DNA of 64,000 nt from Actinoplanes sichuanensis (lineage in GTDB: Bacteria > Actinomycetota > Actinomycetes > Mycobacteriales > Micromonosporaceae). The first letter of the stretch is position 1; each line of letters starts with the position of its first letter. Below the pieces are notes generated by a model that saw nothing but the letters and a program-made list of their open reading frames with translations, ran no database searches and had not been told where the DNA came from. The position numbers and the translations under genes are program-made. The stretch lies in assembly GCF_033097365.1 (NCBI RefSeq), contig NZ_AP028461.1, positions 10,753,501 through 10,817,500 of the forward strand. The letters run 5' to 3'. This document shows positions 17,653 to 25,322 of this stretch, piece after piece.

Positions 17653-18308
17653 TTGACGAGCAGACCGAAAAGCGCCAGGGCTCCTTCTGGCGTGAGCTTC
17701 CGATCCTGTTGGGCGTGGCGATCCTGGTCGCGGTCCTGGTGCGCGCCTTCGTGCTGCAGACGTTCTACATCCCGTCGCCCTCGATGCAGCACACCCTCGA
17801 GTTGTGGGACAGGGTGCTGGTCAACAAGCTCGTCTACGACTTCCGCGAGCCGCGACGGGGCGAGATCATCGTCTTCAAGGCCCCGGCGGTGTGGCAGTCC
17901 GGCACCGAGGGTGAGGACTTCATCAAGCGGGTCATCGGTCAGCCGGGCGACAAGGTCGAGTGCTGCGACCCGCAGCACCGCCTGATGATCAACGGGACGT
18001 CCCTCGACGAGCCGTATGTCTACGTCGAGTCCGACGGCACCCGCAACCAGGTCGCCAGCCGTAACTTCACCATCACCGTCCCGACCGGGCGGCTCTGGGT
18101 GATGGGTGACCACCGGGAGGCGTCGGGTGACTCGCTCCAGCACTACAACGACAGCAGCGCCACCGACGAGGCCGGCAAGATCAACGAGGCGACGGTGCCG
18201 ATCGACTCGGTCGTCGGTCGGGCGTTCACGATCTTCTGGCCGGTCAACCGGGCGACGTGGCTCTCCGTTCCGGACGAGTTCGAAGTCATCCCCGACGCGG
18301 GCCAGTAA
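17649..18308 (+). CDS. lepB: Signal peptidase I (second tandem copy)
   Basis: A 219-residue signal peptidase I with an N-terminal membrane helix, catalytic Ser45 in IPSPSMQHT and Lys93 in DFIKRVIGQPGD. The VMGDHREASGDS box contains an insertion (about 160-175, NDSSATDEAGKINEA). It overlaps the preceding copy by 4 nt. Tandem lepB genes after rplS are known in Streptomyces; the two copies differ enough to suggest different preprotein preferences. Confidence 0.95.
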   Translation: MIDEQTEKRQGSFWRELPILLGVAILVAVLVRAFVLQTFYIPSPSMQHTLELWDRVLVNKLVYDFREPRRGEIIVFKAPAVWQSGTEGEDFIKRVIGQPGDKVECCDPQHRLMINGTSLDEPYVYVESDGTRNQVASRNFTITVPTGRLWVMGDHREASGDSLQHYNDSSATDEAGKINEATVPIDSVVGRAFTIFWPVNRATWLSVPDEFEVIPDAGQ

Positions 18309-18319
18309 CACTCGCGCAA

Positions 18320-18325
18320 TAGGCT
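18320..18325 (+). promoter_or_regulatory. Candidate -10 giving leaderless Nudix mRNA
   Basis: TAGGCT ends 7 nt before the GTG at 18333, which would place the transcription start at the start codon. No -35 or ribosome site is evident. Confidence 0.4.
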
Positions 18326-18332
18326 TGGTCGC

Positions 18333-18806
18333 GTGACCGAGGTGATTGACCGCCGCGCCGGCCGGGTCCTGCTGGTCGATCTGGCCGGGCGGGTGCTGCT
18401 CCTGCACGGCGGCGACCCGGCTCGGCCCGGGCTGCGCTGGTGGTTCACGCCGGGCGGTGGGCTGGACGCGGGTGAGACGACCGTCGACGCCGCCTGCCGC
18501 GAGCTGTTCGAGGAGACCGGGCTGCGAGCGACACCTGACCGGCTGGGCGACCCGGTCCGGCACGAGGTGGCCGAGTTCTCGTACGACGGCCGGCAATATC
18601 GGCAGGAGCAGGATTTCTTCCTGCTCCGAGTGCCCGACTGGCAGGTCGATACGGCCGGGATGGATGAGGAGGAGCGCCTCACCATCACCGAGCACCGCTG
18701 GTGGTCGGCCGCCGAGATCGAGGCCAGCCAGGAGGAGATCTTCCCGCGCGACCTGGCCGACCTGCTGCGCGGCCTGACCGTCGACGCCGTCACCGAGGAC
18801 GCCTGA
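18333..18806 (+). CDS. Nudix hydrolase
   Basis: A 157-residue Nudix pyrophosphohydrolase. The Nudix box GX5EX7REXXEEXG is complete at about residues 42-65 (GGGLDAGETT, then CRELFEETGL). It starts with GTG. Members in this position between lepB and rnhB are common in actinomycetes and probably clean up a nucleotide derivative; the substrate is not predictable. Confidence 0.92.
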   Translation: MTEVIDRRAGRVLLVDLAGRVLLLHGGDPARPGLRWWFTPGGGLDAGETTVDAACRELFEETGLRATPDRLGDPVRHEVAEFSYDGRQYRQEQDFFLLRVPDWQVDTAGMDEEERLTITEHRWWSAAEIEASQEEIFPRDLADLLRGLTVDAVTEDA

Positions 18807-18807
18807 G

Positions 18808-19035
18808 ATGGCGGCCCTGACGCGTACCTCTGCCGGATTGTCAGCGGCGGCCCCGTCGCGTACCTCTGCTGGGGTTTCGGTGCCGGCCCCGTCGCGTACC
18901 TCTGCTGGGGTTTCGGTGGCGACCCTGACGCGTACCTCCGCCGGGGTTTCGGTGTCCGCACCGATTTTTGCTTTTGCCCGATTTTCGGTGCCGGCTTCCG
19001 TGTGTGCCGTTGCTTCCGCGCCCGGGGATTTCTGA
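18808..19035 (+). CDS. Short tandem-repeat ORF wedged between Nudix and rnhB
   Basis: A 75-residue ORF starting ATG one base after the Nudix stop; its own TGA overlaps the rnhB ATG (TGATG at 19033-19037). Residues 4-51 are four 12-residue repeats of the form [AT][LP][ST]RTSAG[LV]S[AV]x. The C-terminus is hydrophobic (IFAFARFSVPASVC). Start/stop coupling on both sides and frame-preserving repeats suggest it can be translated, but no family is recognised. It may simply be in-frame minisatellite expansion. Confidence 0.35.
   Translation: MAALTRTSAGLSAAAPSRTSAGVSVPAPSRTSAGVSVATLTRTSAGVSVSAPIFAFARFSVPASVCAVASAPGDF
18815..18958 (+). repeat. 36-bp tandem repeat, four units
   Basis: Units start at 18815, 18851, 18887 and 18923. 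All share the core GCGTACCTCTGC(T/C)GG with a variable last third; units 2 and 3 differ only at the junction. The period is a multiple of three, so the reading frame through it is kept. Confidence 0.9.
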
Positions 19036-19868
19036 TGCTCGCCCCGCCGCGCACCGTCGTTCGCCGTGAGGCCGGGCTCTACGCCCTGGAGCAGGCGCTG
19101 CAGCGCCGCGGCTTCCGGCATGTGGCAGGCGCCGACGAGGCCGGTCGTGGCGCGTGCGCCGGCCCGCTGGTGGCGGCCGCCGCGATCCTGCCCGAGGGCA
19201 AACGCGGCGAGATCCCCGGCCTGGCCGACTCGAAACTGCTGACCGCCGCCGCCCGGGAACGGGTTTACGAGCAGGTCGTCGCCAAGGCCCTCGCGTGGTC
19301 CGTGATGATCATCCCGCCGACCGAGGTCGACGCCCGCGGCCTGCACGTCTGCAACCTCGCCGCGATGCGCCGGGCGCTGGCCTCGCTCGACGTCCGCCCG
19401 GAGTATGTGCTGACCGACGGCTTCCCGGTCGACGGCCTCGGCGTGCCGGGCCTCGCCGTCTGGAAGGGCGACCGGGTCGCCGCCTGCGTCGCCGCCGCCA
19501 GTGTCCTGGCCAAGGTCACCCGGGACCGGCTGATGGTCGAGCTCGACGAGAAGTTCCCGGACTACGGTTTCGCGGTGCACAAGGGTTACATCACCGAGGA
19601 GCACAGCACCGCGCTGACCACTCACGGACCCTGCTCCGAGCACCGATTCTCGTATGTGAACGTCGCCGCGGCATCCGGCCGCGGCAACCGGCCCCCGCGG
19701 GCGCGCCGCCCGGCCGAGCCGCCACCCGCGCTGTTCGACGTATCCGTTACCCAGCCGCTGCTGATTCCAGAGGCTGCTGAGGGTACCGTCGGCGTGGCGT
19801 CGAGCGAGCAGCCTCAGCCGTCGCCGTCGGTGGGGGAAGATAGTGCCATGGAGGGCGAGACACGATGA
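19035..19868 (+). CDS. rnhB: Ribonuclease HII
   Basis: A 277-residue RNase HII that removes ribonucleotides and RNA primers from DNA. The catalytic DEAGRG is in ADEAGRGACAGP (residues 33-44). Further conserved segments are LTDGFPV and AAASVLAKVTRDRLM, then the DYGFAVHKGY box. The core ends near residue 215 (ALTTHGPCSEHR); a Pro/Arg-rich tail of about 60 residues follows. ATG 19035 is chosen over an in-frame upstream start because it overlaps the preceding stop and gives a family-like N-terminus. Confidence 0.96.
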   Translation: MLAPPRTVVRREAGLYALEQALQRRGFRHVAGADEAGRGACAGPLVAAAAILPEGKRGEIPGLADSKLLTAAARERVYEQVVAKALAWSVMIIPPTEVDARGLHVCNLAAMRRALASLDVRPEYVLTDGFPVDGLGVPGLAVWKGDRVAACVAAASVLAKVTRDRLMVELDEKFPDYGFAVHKGYITEEHSTALTTHGPCSEHRFSYVNVAAASGRGNRPPRARRPAEPPPALFDVSVTQPLLIPEAAEGTVGVASSEQPQPSPSVGEDSAMEGETR

Positions 19869-20188
19869 GCGCAGAGGATCTCGAGAAGTACGAGACCGAG
19901 ATGGAGCTGCAGCTCTACCGGGAGTACCGCGACATCGTCCGCCAGTTCTCCTACGTGGTGGAGACCGAGCGCCGGTTCTACCTGGCCAACCAGGTCGACC
20001 TGCACGTGCGCAACTCCGACGGCGAGGTGTATTTCGAGGTCGAGATGCACGACGCCTGGGTGTGGGACATGTATCGCCCGGCTCGGTTCGTGAAGAACGT
20101 GCGGGTGATGACGTTCAAGGACGTCAACGTCGAGGAGCTGGAGAAGCCGGACATCTCGTTGCCGGACGAGCCAGGTTTCGGCGGCTGA
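19865..20188 (+). CDS. DUF2469 conserved actinobacterial protein
   Basis: A 107-residue acidic protein of the DUF2469 family, very conserved in actinobacteria (EKYETEMELQLYREYRD, VVETERRFYLANQVDLH, DAWVWDMYRPARFVKNVR). It overlaps rnhB by 4 nt (ATGA). The function is unknown; constant linkage to rnhB/yraN suggests a housekeeping role. Confidence 0.95.
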   Translation: MSAEDLEKYETEMELQLYREYRDIVRQFSYVVETERRFYLANQVDLHVRNSDGEVYFEVEMHDAWVWDMYRPARFVKNVRVMTFKDVNVEELEKPDISLPDEPGFGG

Positions 20189-20191
20189 CGG

Positions 20192-20217
20192 TCATCCACA
20201 GCGGGCGGTTGTCCACA
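20192..20217 (+). promoter_or_regulatory. Two DnaA-box-like sequences before the M23 gene
   Basis: TCATCCACA (20192-20200) and TTGTCCACA (20209-20217) resemble DnaA boxes; the second equals the consensus known for Streptomyces. Two sites without an AT-rich region do not make an origin. They may be titration or regulatory sites, or chance. Confidence 0.3.
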
Positions 20218-20260
20218 GGGGCGGTCGCGGCACGGGTTCCGGCCCGGCAGTCTCGGCGGC

Positions 20261-20725
20261 ATGCCTGTTCTCGCCACTGTCCTGCTTCTGCTGCCTACGT
20301 TCTGGGCCGTGCCGTCCTATCAGTGGCCGGTGTCGCCGCCGGCTGTGCTCCGGCGGTTCGATCCGCCGCCTGAGCCGTGGCAGGCCGGTCATCGTGGCGT
20401 CGACCTGGGCGTGGCCGAGGGGGCGCCGGTTCGGGCCGCCGGTGGTGGCGCTGTGGTCTATGCGGGGGTGCTGGCCGGGCGGGGTGTCGTCAGCATCCTT
20501 CATGCGGGCGGGCTGCGTACCACGTACGAGCCGGTGGTCGCGGCCGTCCGGGCCGGTGACCTGGTCGCCGCCGGTGATCTGATCGGGTCGGTCGCGGCCG
20601 GACATCCCGGTTGCCCGCAGGCCGCCTGCCTGCACTGGGGGCTCCGGCGCGGTGACGTCTACCTCGATCCGCTGGCGTTACTCGGCTTCGGCCGGGTGCG
20701 CCTGCTGCCCCTCGATCCTCGCTGA
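20261..20725 (+). CDS. Small M23-family (LytM-like) metallopeptidase
   Basis: A 154-residue protein whose first 18 residues form a hydrophobic signal segment (LATVLLLLPTFWAVP). The LytM domain has the zinc motif HRGVDLG (His45, Asp49) and the distal CLHWG motif with His125. In canonical LytM enzymes the last motif is HxH; here the first His position is Cys, as in many small actinobacterial homologues. It is probably a cell-wall endopeptidase or a catalytically weak binder. An M23 gene sits next to rpsB in mycobacteria; here it is at the other end of the inverted block. Confidence 0.85.
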   Translation: MPVLATVLLLLPTFWAVPSYQWPVSPPAVLRRFDPPPEPWQAGHRGVDLGVAEGAPVRAAGGGAVVYAGVLAGRGVVSILHAGGLRTTYEPVVAAVRAGDLVAAGDLIGSVAAGHPGCPQAACLHWGLRRGDVYLDPLALLGFGRVRLLPLDPR

Positions 20726-20769
20726 CCGCCGCCGACCTGCGCGCGGCCCGGCCGGCCGGGTGCGGTGGT

Positions 20770-21963
20770 TCAGCGCTGGTATTCGGCGAGGAAACCGGGC
20801 AGGCGGTCGGCGAACACGTCATACTCCTCCGGGCGGTTGTAGACCTGACCGCTCAGTCGCAACAGGCCACGGCCGCCCCACGCGTTCACCGCGACCTCGG
20901 TGGCCAGCTTGTCGGCGATGTGCTGCCGCAGTGCCTGAGCCTCAGGGGCGGTCGTCGCCAGCCCGGCGGGCAGCGGCACCACACGCATCGCCACCCCAGG
21001 TCCGCCGGGGTGCGGCAGGTCGGCGGGCGCGAGGCCGAGGGCCTCACCGACAACCCTCTGGCCGTACGCGACAAGCGCCTCGTTGTGCTGCCGGACGGCT
21101 TCCGGCCCGAGCGTCCGCAGCGTGAAGACCCCGGCCGGGGCCGCCAGCCACGGCGTGTAGTCGATGGTGCCCTGCGACTCGACGGCGTTCGGGTAACCCT
21201 CGTCATGGGCCCACGACACGACCAGTGGCTCGATGCGGCGACGCCAGGCCGGAGCCACGTTCATCAGAGCCGTGCCACGGGGTGCCCAGCCCCACTTGTG
21301 CAGGTTTCCCACCCAGAAGTCGGCGCCGATCGCGGACACGTCGACAGGCAGCATGCCCGGCACGTGCGCGGCGTCCACCAGCACCGGGATGTCGTGCTCG
21401 CGGGCGGCGGCGGCGATCTCGCGTACCGGAAAGAGGGCCGCCGTCGCCGACGCCAGTTGGTCGACGACCAGCAACCTGGTGCGGCCGGGTCGCAGCGCGG
21501 CCCGGATCCGGGCCACCACCTCCCGTGCCGGCAGGCCGAGCGGCACCGCCACCGTCCGCGCGCTGGCCCCCGCCCGGCGGCAACGGCCGCGGACCGCCAT
21601 CGTGACCGCGCCGTACGAATGGTCGGTCAACAGCACCTCGTCGGCCGGGCCGAGCCGCACCGACTGGAGGATCATCGACACCGCGGCCGTCGTGTTCTGG
21701 ATCAGCGCGCTGCCGTCCGGGTCCGCGCCCAGGAACGCCGCCAGATGACGTCGGCTGTGGACGACCCGGTCCTCCAGGCCGACGGCGAAGAAGCGCAGCG
21801 GATTGGACTCCATCTCGTCCCGCAGGCGCTGCTGGGCACGTTGCACGCTGATCGGGAGCGCGCCGAACGAGCCGTGGTTCAGATAGGACACCGACGGATC
21901 GAGCGAGAACAGGAGCCGAGCCCCGGGGATCGGTTGCGGTGGTGCTCCGGCCGGGGCGCTCAT
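20770..21963 (-). CDS. Class V aminotransferase (isopenicillin-N-epimerase/cysteine-desulfurase-like)
   Basis: A 397-residue fold-type I PLP enzyme. PLP Lys is Lys223 in GNLHKWGWAPRG, preceded by the VDAAHVPGM aspartate that contacts the pyridine nitrogen. FLNHGSFG-type opening residues (SYLNHGSFGALP) are typical of the epimerase-like subgroup. The substrate is unknown. It lies 18 bp downstream of xerC on the same strand. Confidence 0.88.
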   Translation of the reverse strand: MSAPAGAPPQPIPGARLLFSLDPSVSYLNHGSFGALPISVQRAQQRLRDEMESNPLRFFAVGLEDRVVHSRRHLAAFLGADPDGSALIQNTTAAVSMILQSVRLGPADEVLLTDHSYGAVTMAVRGRCRRAGASARTVAVPLGLPAREVVARIRAALRPGRTRLLVVDQLASATAALFPVREIAAAAREHDIPVLVDAAHVPGMLPVDVSAIGADFWVGNLHKWGWAPRGTALMNVAPAWRRRIEPLVVSWAHDEGYPNAVESQGTIDYTPWLAAPAGVFTLRTLGPEAVRQHNEALVAYGQRVVGEALGLAPADLPHPGGPGVAMRVVPLPAGLATTAPEAQALRQHIADKLATEVAVNAWGGRGLLRLSGQVYNRPEEYDVFADRLPGFLAEYQR

Positions 21964-21981
21964 GCTGTGGATCGTACGATG

Positions 21982-23007
21982 TCAGGCCCGTGGATGCGCC
22001 TGATTGAAGGCCGCACGCAGCCGCTCGGTCGACACATGTGTGTAGATCTGAGTGCTCGCCAGCGAACTGTGCCCGAGCAGCTCCTGCACCGCCCGCAGAT
22101 CGGCGCCGCCGTCCAGCAGATGTGTGGCCGCCGAGTGCCGCAGGTCATGCGGGCTGGTGTGCGGCAGGCCGGCGGCCCGGGCGGCGTCGGCGACGATCCG
22201 GCGCACCACGGTCGGTTGCAGGCGGCCGCCCTTCACCCCGAGGAAAAGCGCGTCCCGGCTGGACCGGTTGACCAGCCCCGGGCGGCCGAGGCGCAGCCAG
22301 GCGTCGAGCGCCCGCCGTGCCGGATGCCCGAAGGGAACGGCCCGTTCCTTGGCGCCCTTCCCGAACACCCGGACCACCTGCCGCGCGTGATCGACATCGG
22401 CCCGATCCAGTGCACAGAGCTCCCCGACCCGGATTCCGGTCGCATAGAGCAGCTCGAGAACGGCGCGATCCCGAATCGCAAGTCCGTCCCCGTCCTCGGT
22501 GCGGCTGTCCTCATCGCCGGTTCCGGTTCCGGTCACGTCTCGTCCTGGGCCGGGCGCCGGGGGTGATTCGTCGGTTTGCGCGATCGATGCGGGCGGGTGG
22601 GCCGGGGTCATCAGGCTGGCCGCCTGGTCGGCTCGCAGGACCGTGGGTAGGCCGCGATGAGCCCGTGGGCTGGCCAGTTGGGCACCCGGATCATCGGCCG
22701 AGAGCCCGGTCCGGTGGGCCCAGCCGGTGAAGGCCCGTGCCGCAGCCGCTCGCCGGGCCTGTGAGGACCGCGCCGCGCCGGTACCCATCCGAGCCGCGAG
22801 CCACCCACGGAGAACCGTGATGTCCAGATCGCCGACCGATCCCCGGCCCTCGGCCGCCGCATGATCGAGAAGCGAGACCACATCCCCGACGTACGCCCGG
22901 ACGGTGTGCTCGGAACGTCCCTCCACCACCGCGAGGTGCCGGCCGAAGTCGTCCACCGCCGCACGCAGGGGCATCGGCAGTCGCTCGTGCAGTTCCCGTA
23001 TCCGCAT
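21982..23007 (-). CDS. xerC: Tyrosine recombinase XerC-like, with hydrophilic insertion
   Basis: A 341-residue site-specific recombinase. The N-terminal SAM-like domain (about 10-110) is followed by the catalytic domain: Arg in TGIRVGEL near 190, HDLRH near 282, LLGHSSLASTQIYTHV with the nucleophilic Tyr near 320. It probably resolves chromosome dimers at dif with XerD. About 40 residues rich in Pro/Gly/Thr/Asp/Glu (near 130-170) lie between SPRAHRGLPTVLRADQA and the catalytic domain and are absent from typical XerC. Start ATG 23007 is likely. Confidence 0.9.
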   Translation of the reverse strand: MRIRELHERLPMPLRAAVDDFGRHLAVVEGRSEHTVRAYVGDVVSLLDHAAAEGRGSVGDLDITVLRGWLAARMGTGAARSSQARRAAAARAFTGWAHRTGLSADDPGAQLASPRAHRGLPTVLRADQAASLMTPAHPPASIAQTDESPPAPGPGRDVTGTGTGDEDSRTEDGDGLAIRDRAVLELLYATGIRVGELCALDRADVDHARQVVRVFGKGAKERAVPFGHPARRALDAWLRLGRPGLVNRSSRDALFLGVKGGRLQPTVVRRIVADAARAAGLPHTSPHDLRHSAATHLLDGGADLRAVQELLGHSSLASTQIYTHVSTERLRAAFNQAHPRA

Positions 23008-23067
23008 CGCCTCAGACCGTCCATCCAGCAGAGTCGTCAGTCAAGCATTTGTGTCATACCCCCGGTC

Positions 23068-23073
23068 TAGGGT
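23068..23073 (+). promoter_or_regulatory. Candidate -10 for leaderless PNPOx-like gene
   Basis: TAGGGT ends 7 nt before ATG 23081, so the transcript may start at the A of the start codon. Confidence 0.4.
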
Positions 23074-23080
23074 CGGGGTC

Positions 23081-23542
23081 ATGGCACGCTGGGAGGAAAT
23101 CGAGAAGGACGCCCCGGAGTTCGCGGCCCGCGTGCGGGCTCTCTTCGAAGCGGGCACCAACAAGACCATCGCCACACTGCGGCGCGACGGCTCACCCCGG
23201 ATCTCCGCGTCCGAGGCCCAGTTCACCGACGGCGACCTGACGTTCGGCTCGATGCCGGGTGCGATGAAGCTGCGAGACCTGCTCCGAGACCCACGCATCG
23301 CGATGCACAGCCCCACGCTGGAGCCCCCAGCCGACAACCCGTCGGCCGGTCCGGGCGACGCCAAGCTCTCCGGCCGGGCCGTGGTGGTCCCACCCCCACC
23401 GGACACCCCACACGTCGACGCCACCTTCTTCCGTCTGGACATCGACGAGGTGGCCCTGACCTACGTGGGCACCCCGGCCGACCACTTGGTGATCGAGTCC
23501 TGGCACAAGGACCGAGGCCACACCCGCCGCACCCGAACCTGA
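23081..23542 (+). CDS. Pyridoxamine 5'-phosphate oxidase-like flavin-binding protein
   Basis: A 153-residue split-barrel protein of the PNPOx superfamily. ATLRRDGSPRISASEAQF, then LTFGSMPGAMKLRDLLRDPR, match the FMN- or F420-binding core of actinobacterial small members. The C-terminal strand FFRLDIDEVALTYVG is typical. It could reduce or oxidise using F420, FMN or heme; the cofactor is not decidable. The start is fixed at ATG 23081 by a leaderless promoter. Confidence 0.88.
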   Translation: MARWEEIEKDAPEFAARVRALFEAGTNKTIATLRRDGSPRISASEAQFTDGDLTFGSMPGAMKLRDLLRDPRIAMHSPTLEPPADNPSAGPGDAKLSGRAVVVPPPPDTPHVDATFFRLDIDEVALTYVGTPADHLVIESWHKDRGHTRRTRT

Positions 23543-23607
23543 TCCCACCCGCCGCGCCCGCACCGTCACTCGCCGCACCCGGCCCTGTCCCCACCCCGCG
23601 TCCCTGC

Positions 23608-23710
23608 CCTCGCGTCCGCGCTTGCCGCGCCCGGCCTCGCGTCCGCGCTTGCCGCGCCCGGCCTCGCGTCCGCGCTTGCCGCGCCCGACCCCGCGTCCGC
23701 GCTTGCCGCC
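23608..23710 (+). repeat. 27-bp tandem repeat, about 3.8 units
   Basis: Units start at 23608, 23635, 23662 and 23689, with consensus beginning CCTCGCGTCCGCGCTTGCCG. The first two are identical and the last is truncated. It sits just downstream of the PNPOx-like gene. Confidence 0.9.
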
Positions 23711-24158
23711 CTCCACCCCGATACGACCCGGACCCCGGACCCGGACGGGAAGCATCACCCCTGGAGGGAAGTTGGGACCCGCCTCACTGGCCGCCCGGCA
23801 TCGGCCGGGCGATTTCGGCTGGGTGAGGTGCGAATGGTCGGCCGGCTTCGGGGGTGGCGCCGGCCCAGAGCGCTGAGTGGGAGCGGTGCGGGCCGGAGCG
23901 GCGCGAGCTAGGCGAGGAGTCGGCGCAAAAGGCCGGGTGCGGGCTGGGCTGGCGGCCAGCGGCGCGGGGTCCTGCCGGTTCGGCAAAGTGGGTGTCACCG
24001 GCTTGGCCGAGAAGGGGCGTCAGCGGTTGCTTCTGGGCGGACGTCCGGTTGAGCGAATAGCTCGGATCGGCCTGGAGTGAGCTGGTTGAAGCCTCGAGTG
24101 AGGTGTGTTCACGCCGGGAGTGATCAGGGCCGCTCCGGCTGATCGGGCGAGGAGCGCG

Positions 24159-24248
24159 CGGGTGAAGAGTGGACTGGCGAGAAATGCGCGGGTGAGGAAT
24201 GGACTGGCGAGGAACGGCTGGGTGAGGAACGGATCGGCGAGGAGTGGG
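24159..24248 (+). repeat. 30-bp tandem repeat, three imperfect units
   Basis: Units at 24159, 24189 and 24219 follow the form (C/T)GGGTGA(A/G)GA followed by a GGACTGGCGAG-like half. Degenerate half-units flank both sides. The same gap carries the 27-bp repeat. Confidence 0.8.
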
Positions 24249-24275
24249 CGGGCCTGTCTCCGATGGGCGGCCCGG

Positions 24276-24530
24276 TCAGGACAGCGTTCGGGGTCTTGTC
24301 CAGGCCAGGAAGCGTTCGTACAGGTTTCCGGGCGTCTCGCCGTCTGATGTGAAGTCGTCCAGGGCGTCGTACATCTGGGCCGACAGATAGATCTTCAAGA
24401 GTGAAGGAAAAGCCTGGTACTCCTTCAGAAGGCAGGCCTTCGCCTCCGGGCATGGCCACGGATGGCCACACACGCGACACCGCCAATGCGGACGGTCGTG
24501 CAGGTGCTCGGATTCTGGTGTCGTCGACAC
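24276..24530 (-). CDS. Small cysteine-containing protein with CxxC-WPC motif
   Basis: An 84-residue protein starting at GTG 24530. It has WRCRVCGHPWPCPEAKAC, a possible one-zinc knuckle. A helical segment follows (KEYQAFPSLLKIYLSAQMYDALDDF), then GNLYERFLAW. I recognise this as a small family common in Streptomyces and Micromonosporaceae genomes, sometimes mislabelled flavin reductase; no activity is known. The in-frame upstream extension to 24863 is Pro/Arg-rich and not credible. Confidence 0.65.
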   Translation of the reverse strand: MSTTPESEHLHDRPHWRCRVCGHPWPCPEAKACLLKEYQAFPSLLKIYLSAQMYDALDDFTSDGETPGNLYERFLAWTRPRTLS

Positions 24531-24947
24531 GGAATTCCCCCGATAGTGGTCTGTTGGTTGGGCTCGGGTCGTCAATGGCGGCGGGTTCGACGGCGGGCGC
24601 CCTGACTCGCGCGGTGCTCCTGAGCTGGGGTCAAGCGACCGGCGCGACCCACGTGCGCATCCGGACTCGTCGGGCGGGTGGGGCCGTCCACGGTGGGTGG
24701 GGCACTCGCGCCCGGCGGGGCGGAGCGGGACCGATAAATGCGACCGCCACCCTGGGCTCTGTGGTCGGAGACGGGTAACACCCACCGGGGATAGGGCGGT
24801 GGCGGTGGCGGCGGAAACCGGTCGATGCAGGGGGCCTTGAGCCCGCATATGCAGCGACGCCATAGGGCCCGCCAGTCGCGGCGATGGTTGGGATGATGAG
24901 GTACCCGGTCACTAGGCCGGGGACTGCTAGGCATAGGACCACCTTAC

Positions 24948-24976
24948 TTGACCACGGACTAGCTGTCTCCTACCAA
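24948..24976 (+). promoter_or_regulatory. Candidate promoter of the AlpA-like gene
   Basis: TTGACC (24948-24953) and TACCAA (24971-24976) are separated by 17 nt. The -35 matches well and the -10 is weak. The promoter overlaps the TGACCA half-site of the neighbouring inverted repeat. Confidence 0.4.
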
Positions 24977-24997
24977 CTTGGTCAGAGACTAATAGTC
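24949..24997. promoter_or_regulatory. Inverted repeats, possible operator for the AlpA-like protein
   Basis: TGACCA (24949-24954) and TGGTCA (24979-24984) form an inverted pair with centres 30 bp apart, about three helical turns. A second palindrome GACTAATAGTC follows at 24987-24997. Both lie just upstream of the small HTH gene. Confidence 0.35.
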
Positions 24998-25017
24998 CCG
25001 CGCCTACGGTCGATCAT

Positions 25018-25227
25018 GTGGGAGTGAAGCCGATCCGCCTCATGGGCGCGCACGAGATCCGCATCCGTCTGGGCGGAGTAAGCCGACAGCGGGCGTACCA
25101 GATCACCAGCCGTGCCGACTTTCCGAAGCCGGTGGCCGACCTTGCGCAGGGCAAGGTATGGCTGGTGGAGGACGTCGAAGCGTGGATGAAGGTGCACCGC
25201 CGAGACCTGGACGAGTCCGAGGACTGA
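25018..25227 (+). CDS. AlpA/MerR-like helix-turn-helix DNA-binding protein
   Basis: A 69-residue protein with one winged HTH of the excisionase/AlpA type: MGAHEIRIRLGGVSRQRAYQ, then FPKPVADLAQGKVWLVEDVEAW. Such small proteins act as excisionases or transcription regulators. Two GTG starts (25018, 25024) are possible. No integrase lies beside it (xerC, 2 kb away, looks like the housekeeping gene). Palindromes upstream suggest autoregulation. Confidence 0.8.
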   Translation: MGVKPIRLMGAHEIRIRLGGVSRQRAYQITSRADFPKPVADLAQGKVWLVEDVEAWMKVHRRDLDESED

Positions 25228-25322
25228 TTCGTCAGGTCACCGCGGTGACCCTGGACCGGCCCGGAGCCGCACGGCGGCGGGCCGGTCAACACCATGCCTG
25301 CGGCGTGGTGTCCGCTGTCCGA

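Larger units (their letters stand above)
23543..24275. other. 733-bp gap with minisatellites, no convincing gene
   Basis: This stretch holds the 27-bp repeat (23608-23710) and the 30-bp repeat (24159-24248). The rest has no ORF with coding-like bias. Short ORFs across the repeats are Arg/Pro/Gly-rich and look like repeat translations. Confidence 0.6.
24531..25017. other. 487-bp gap, regulatory-looking near its right end
   Basis: No ORF here is convincing. The right 140 bp (24880-25017) are clearly richer in A+T and carry several short palindromes and a possible promoter for the following HTH gene. Confidence 0.5.

Noticed and set aside
18815..18958. Possible CRISPR array
   Set aside because: Repeats are contiguous without unique spacers and there are no cas genes.
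17526..19643. 705-codon minus-strand frame across lepB, Nudix and rnhB
   Set aside because: Antisense to three well-supported genes; its ETPAEVRDGA repeats are only the reverse reading of the 36-bp array.
20192..20217. Possible replication origin (DnaA boxes)
   Set aside because: Only two sites, no AT-rich unwinding element, no dnaA or dnaN nearby.
24105..24347. 80-codon plus-strand ORF over the 30-bp repeat
   Set aside because: Arg/Ala/Ser/Asn repeat translation, overlaps the end of the better supported 84-residue gene, no ribosome site.
21982..25227. Integrative element made of xerC and the AlpA-like gene
   Set aside because: xerC is in its conserved neighbourhood with dprA and comM, and no att repeats, tRNA target or replication genes were seen.
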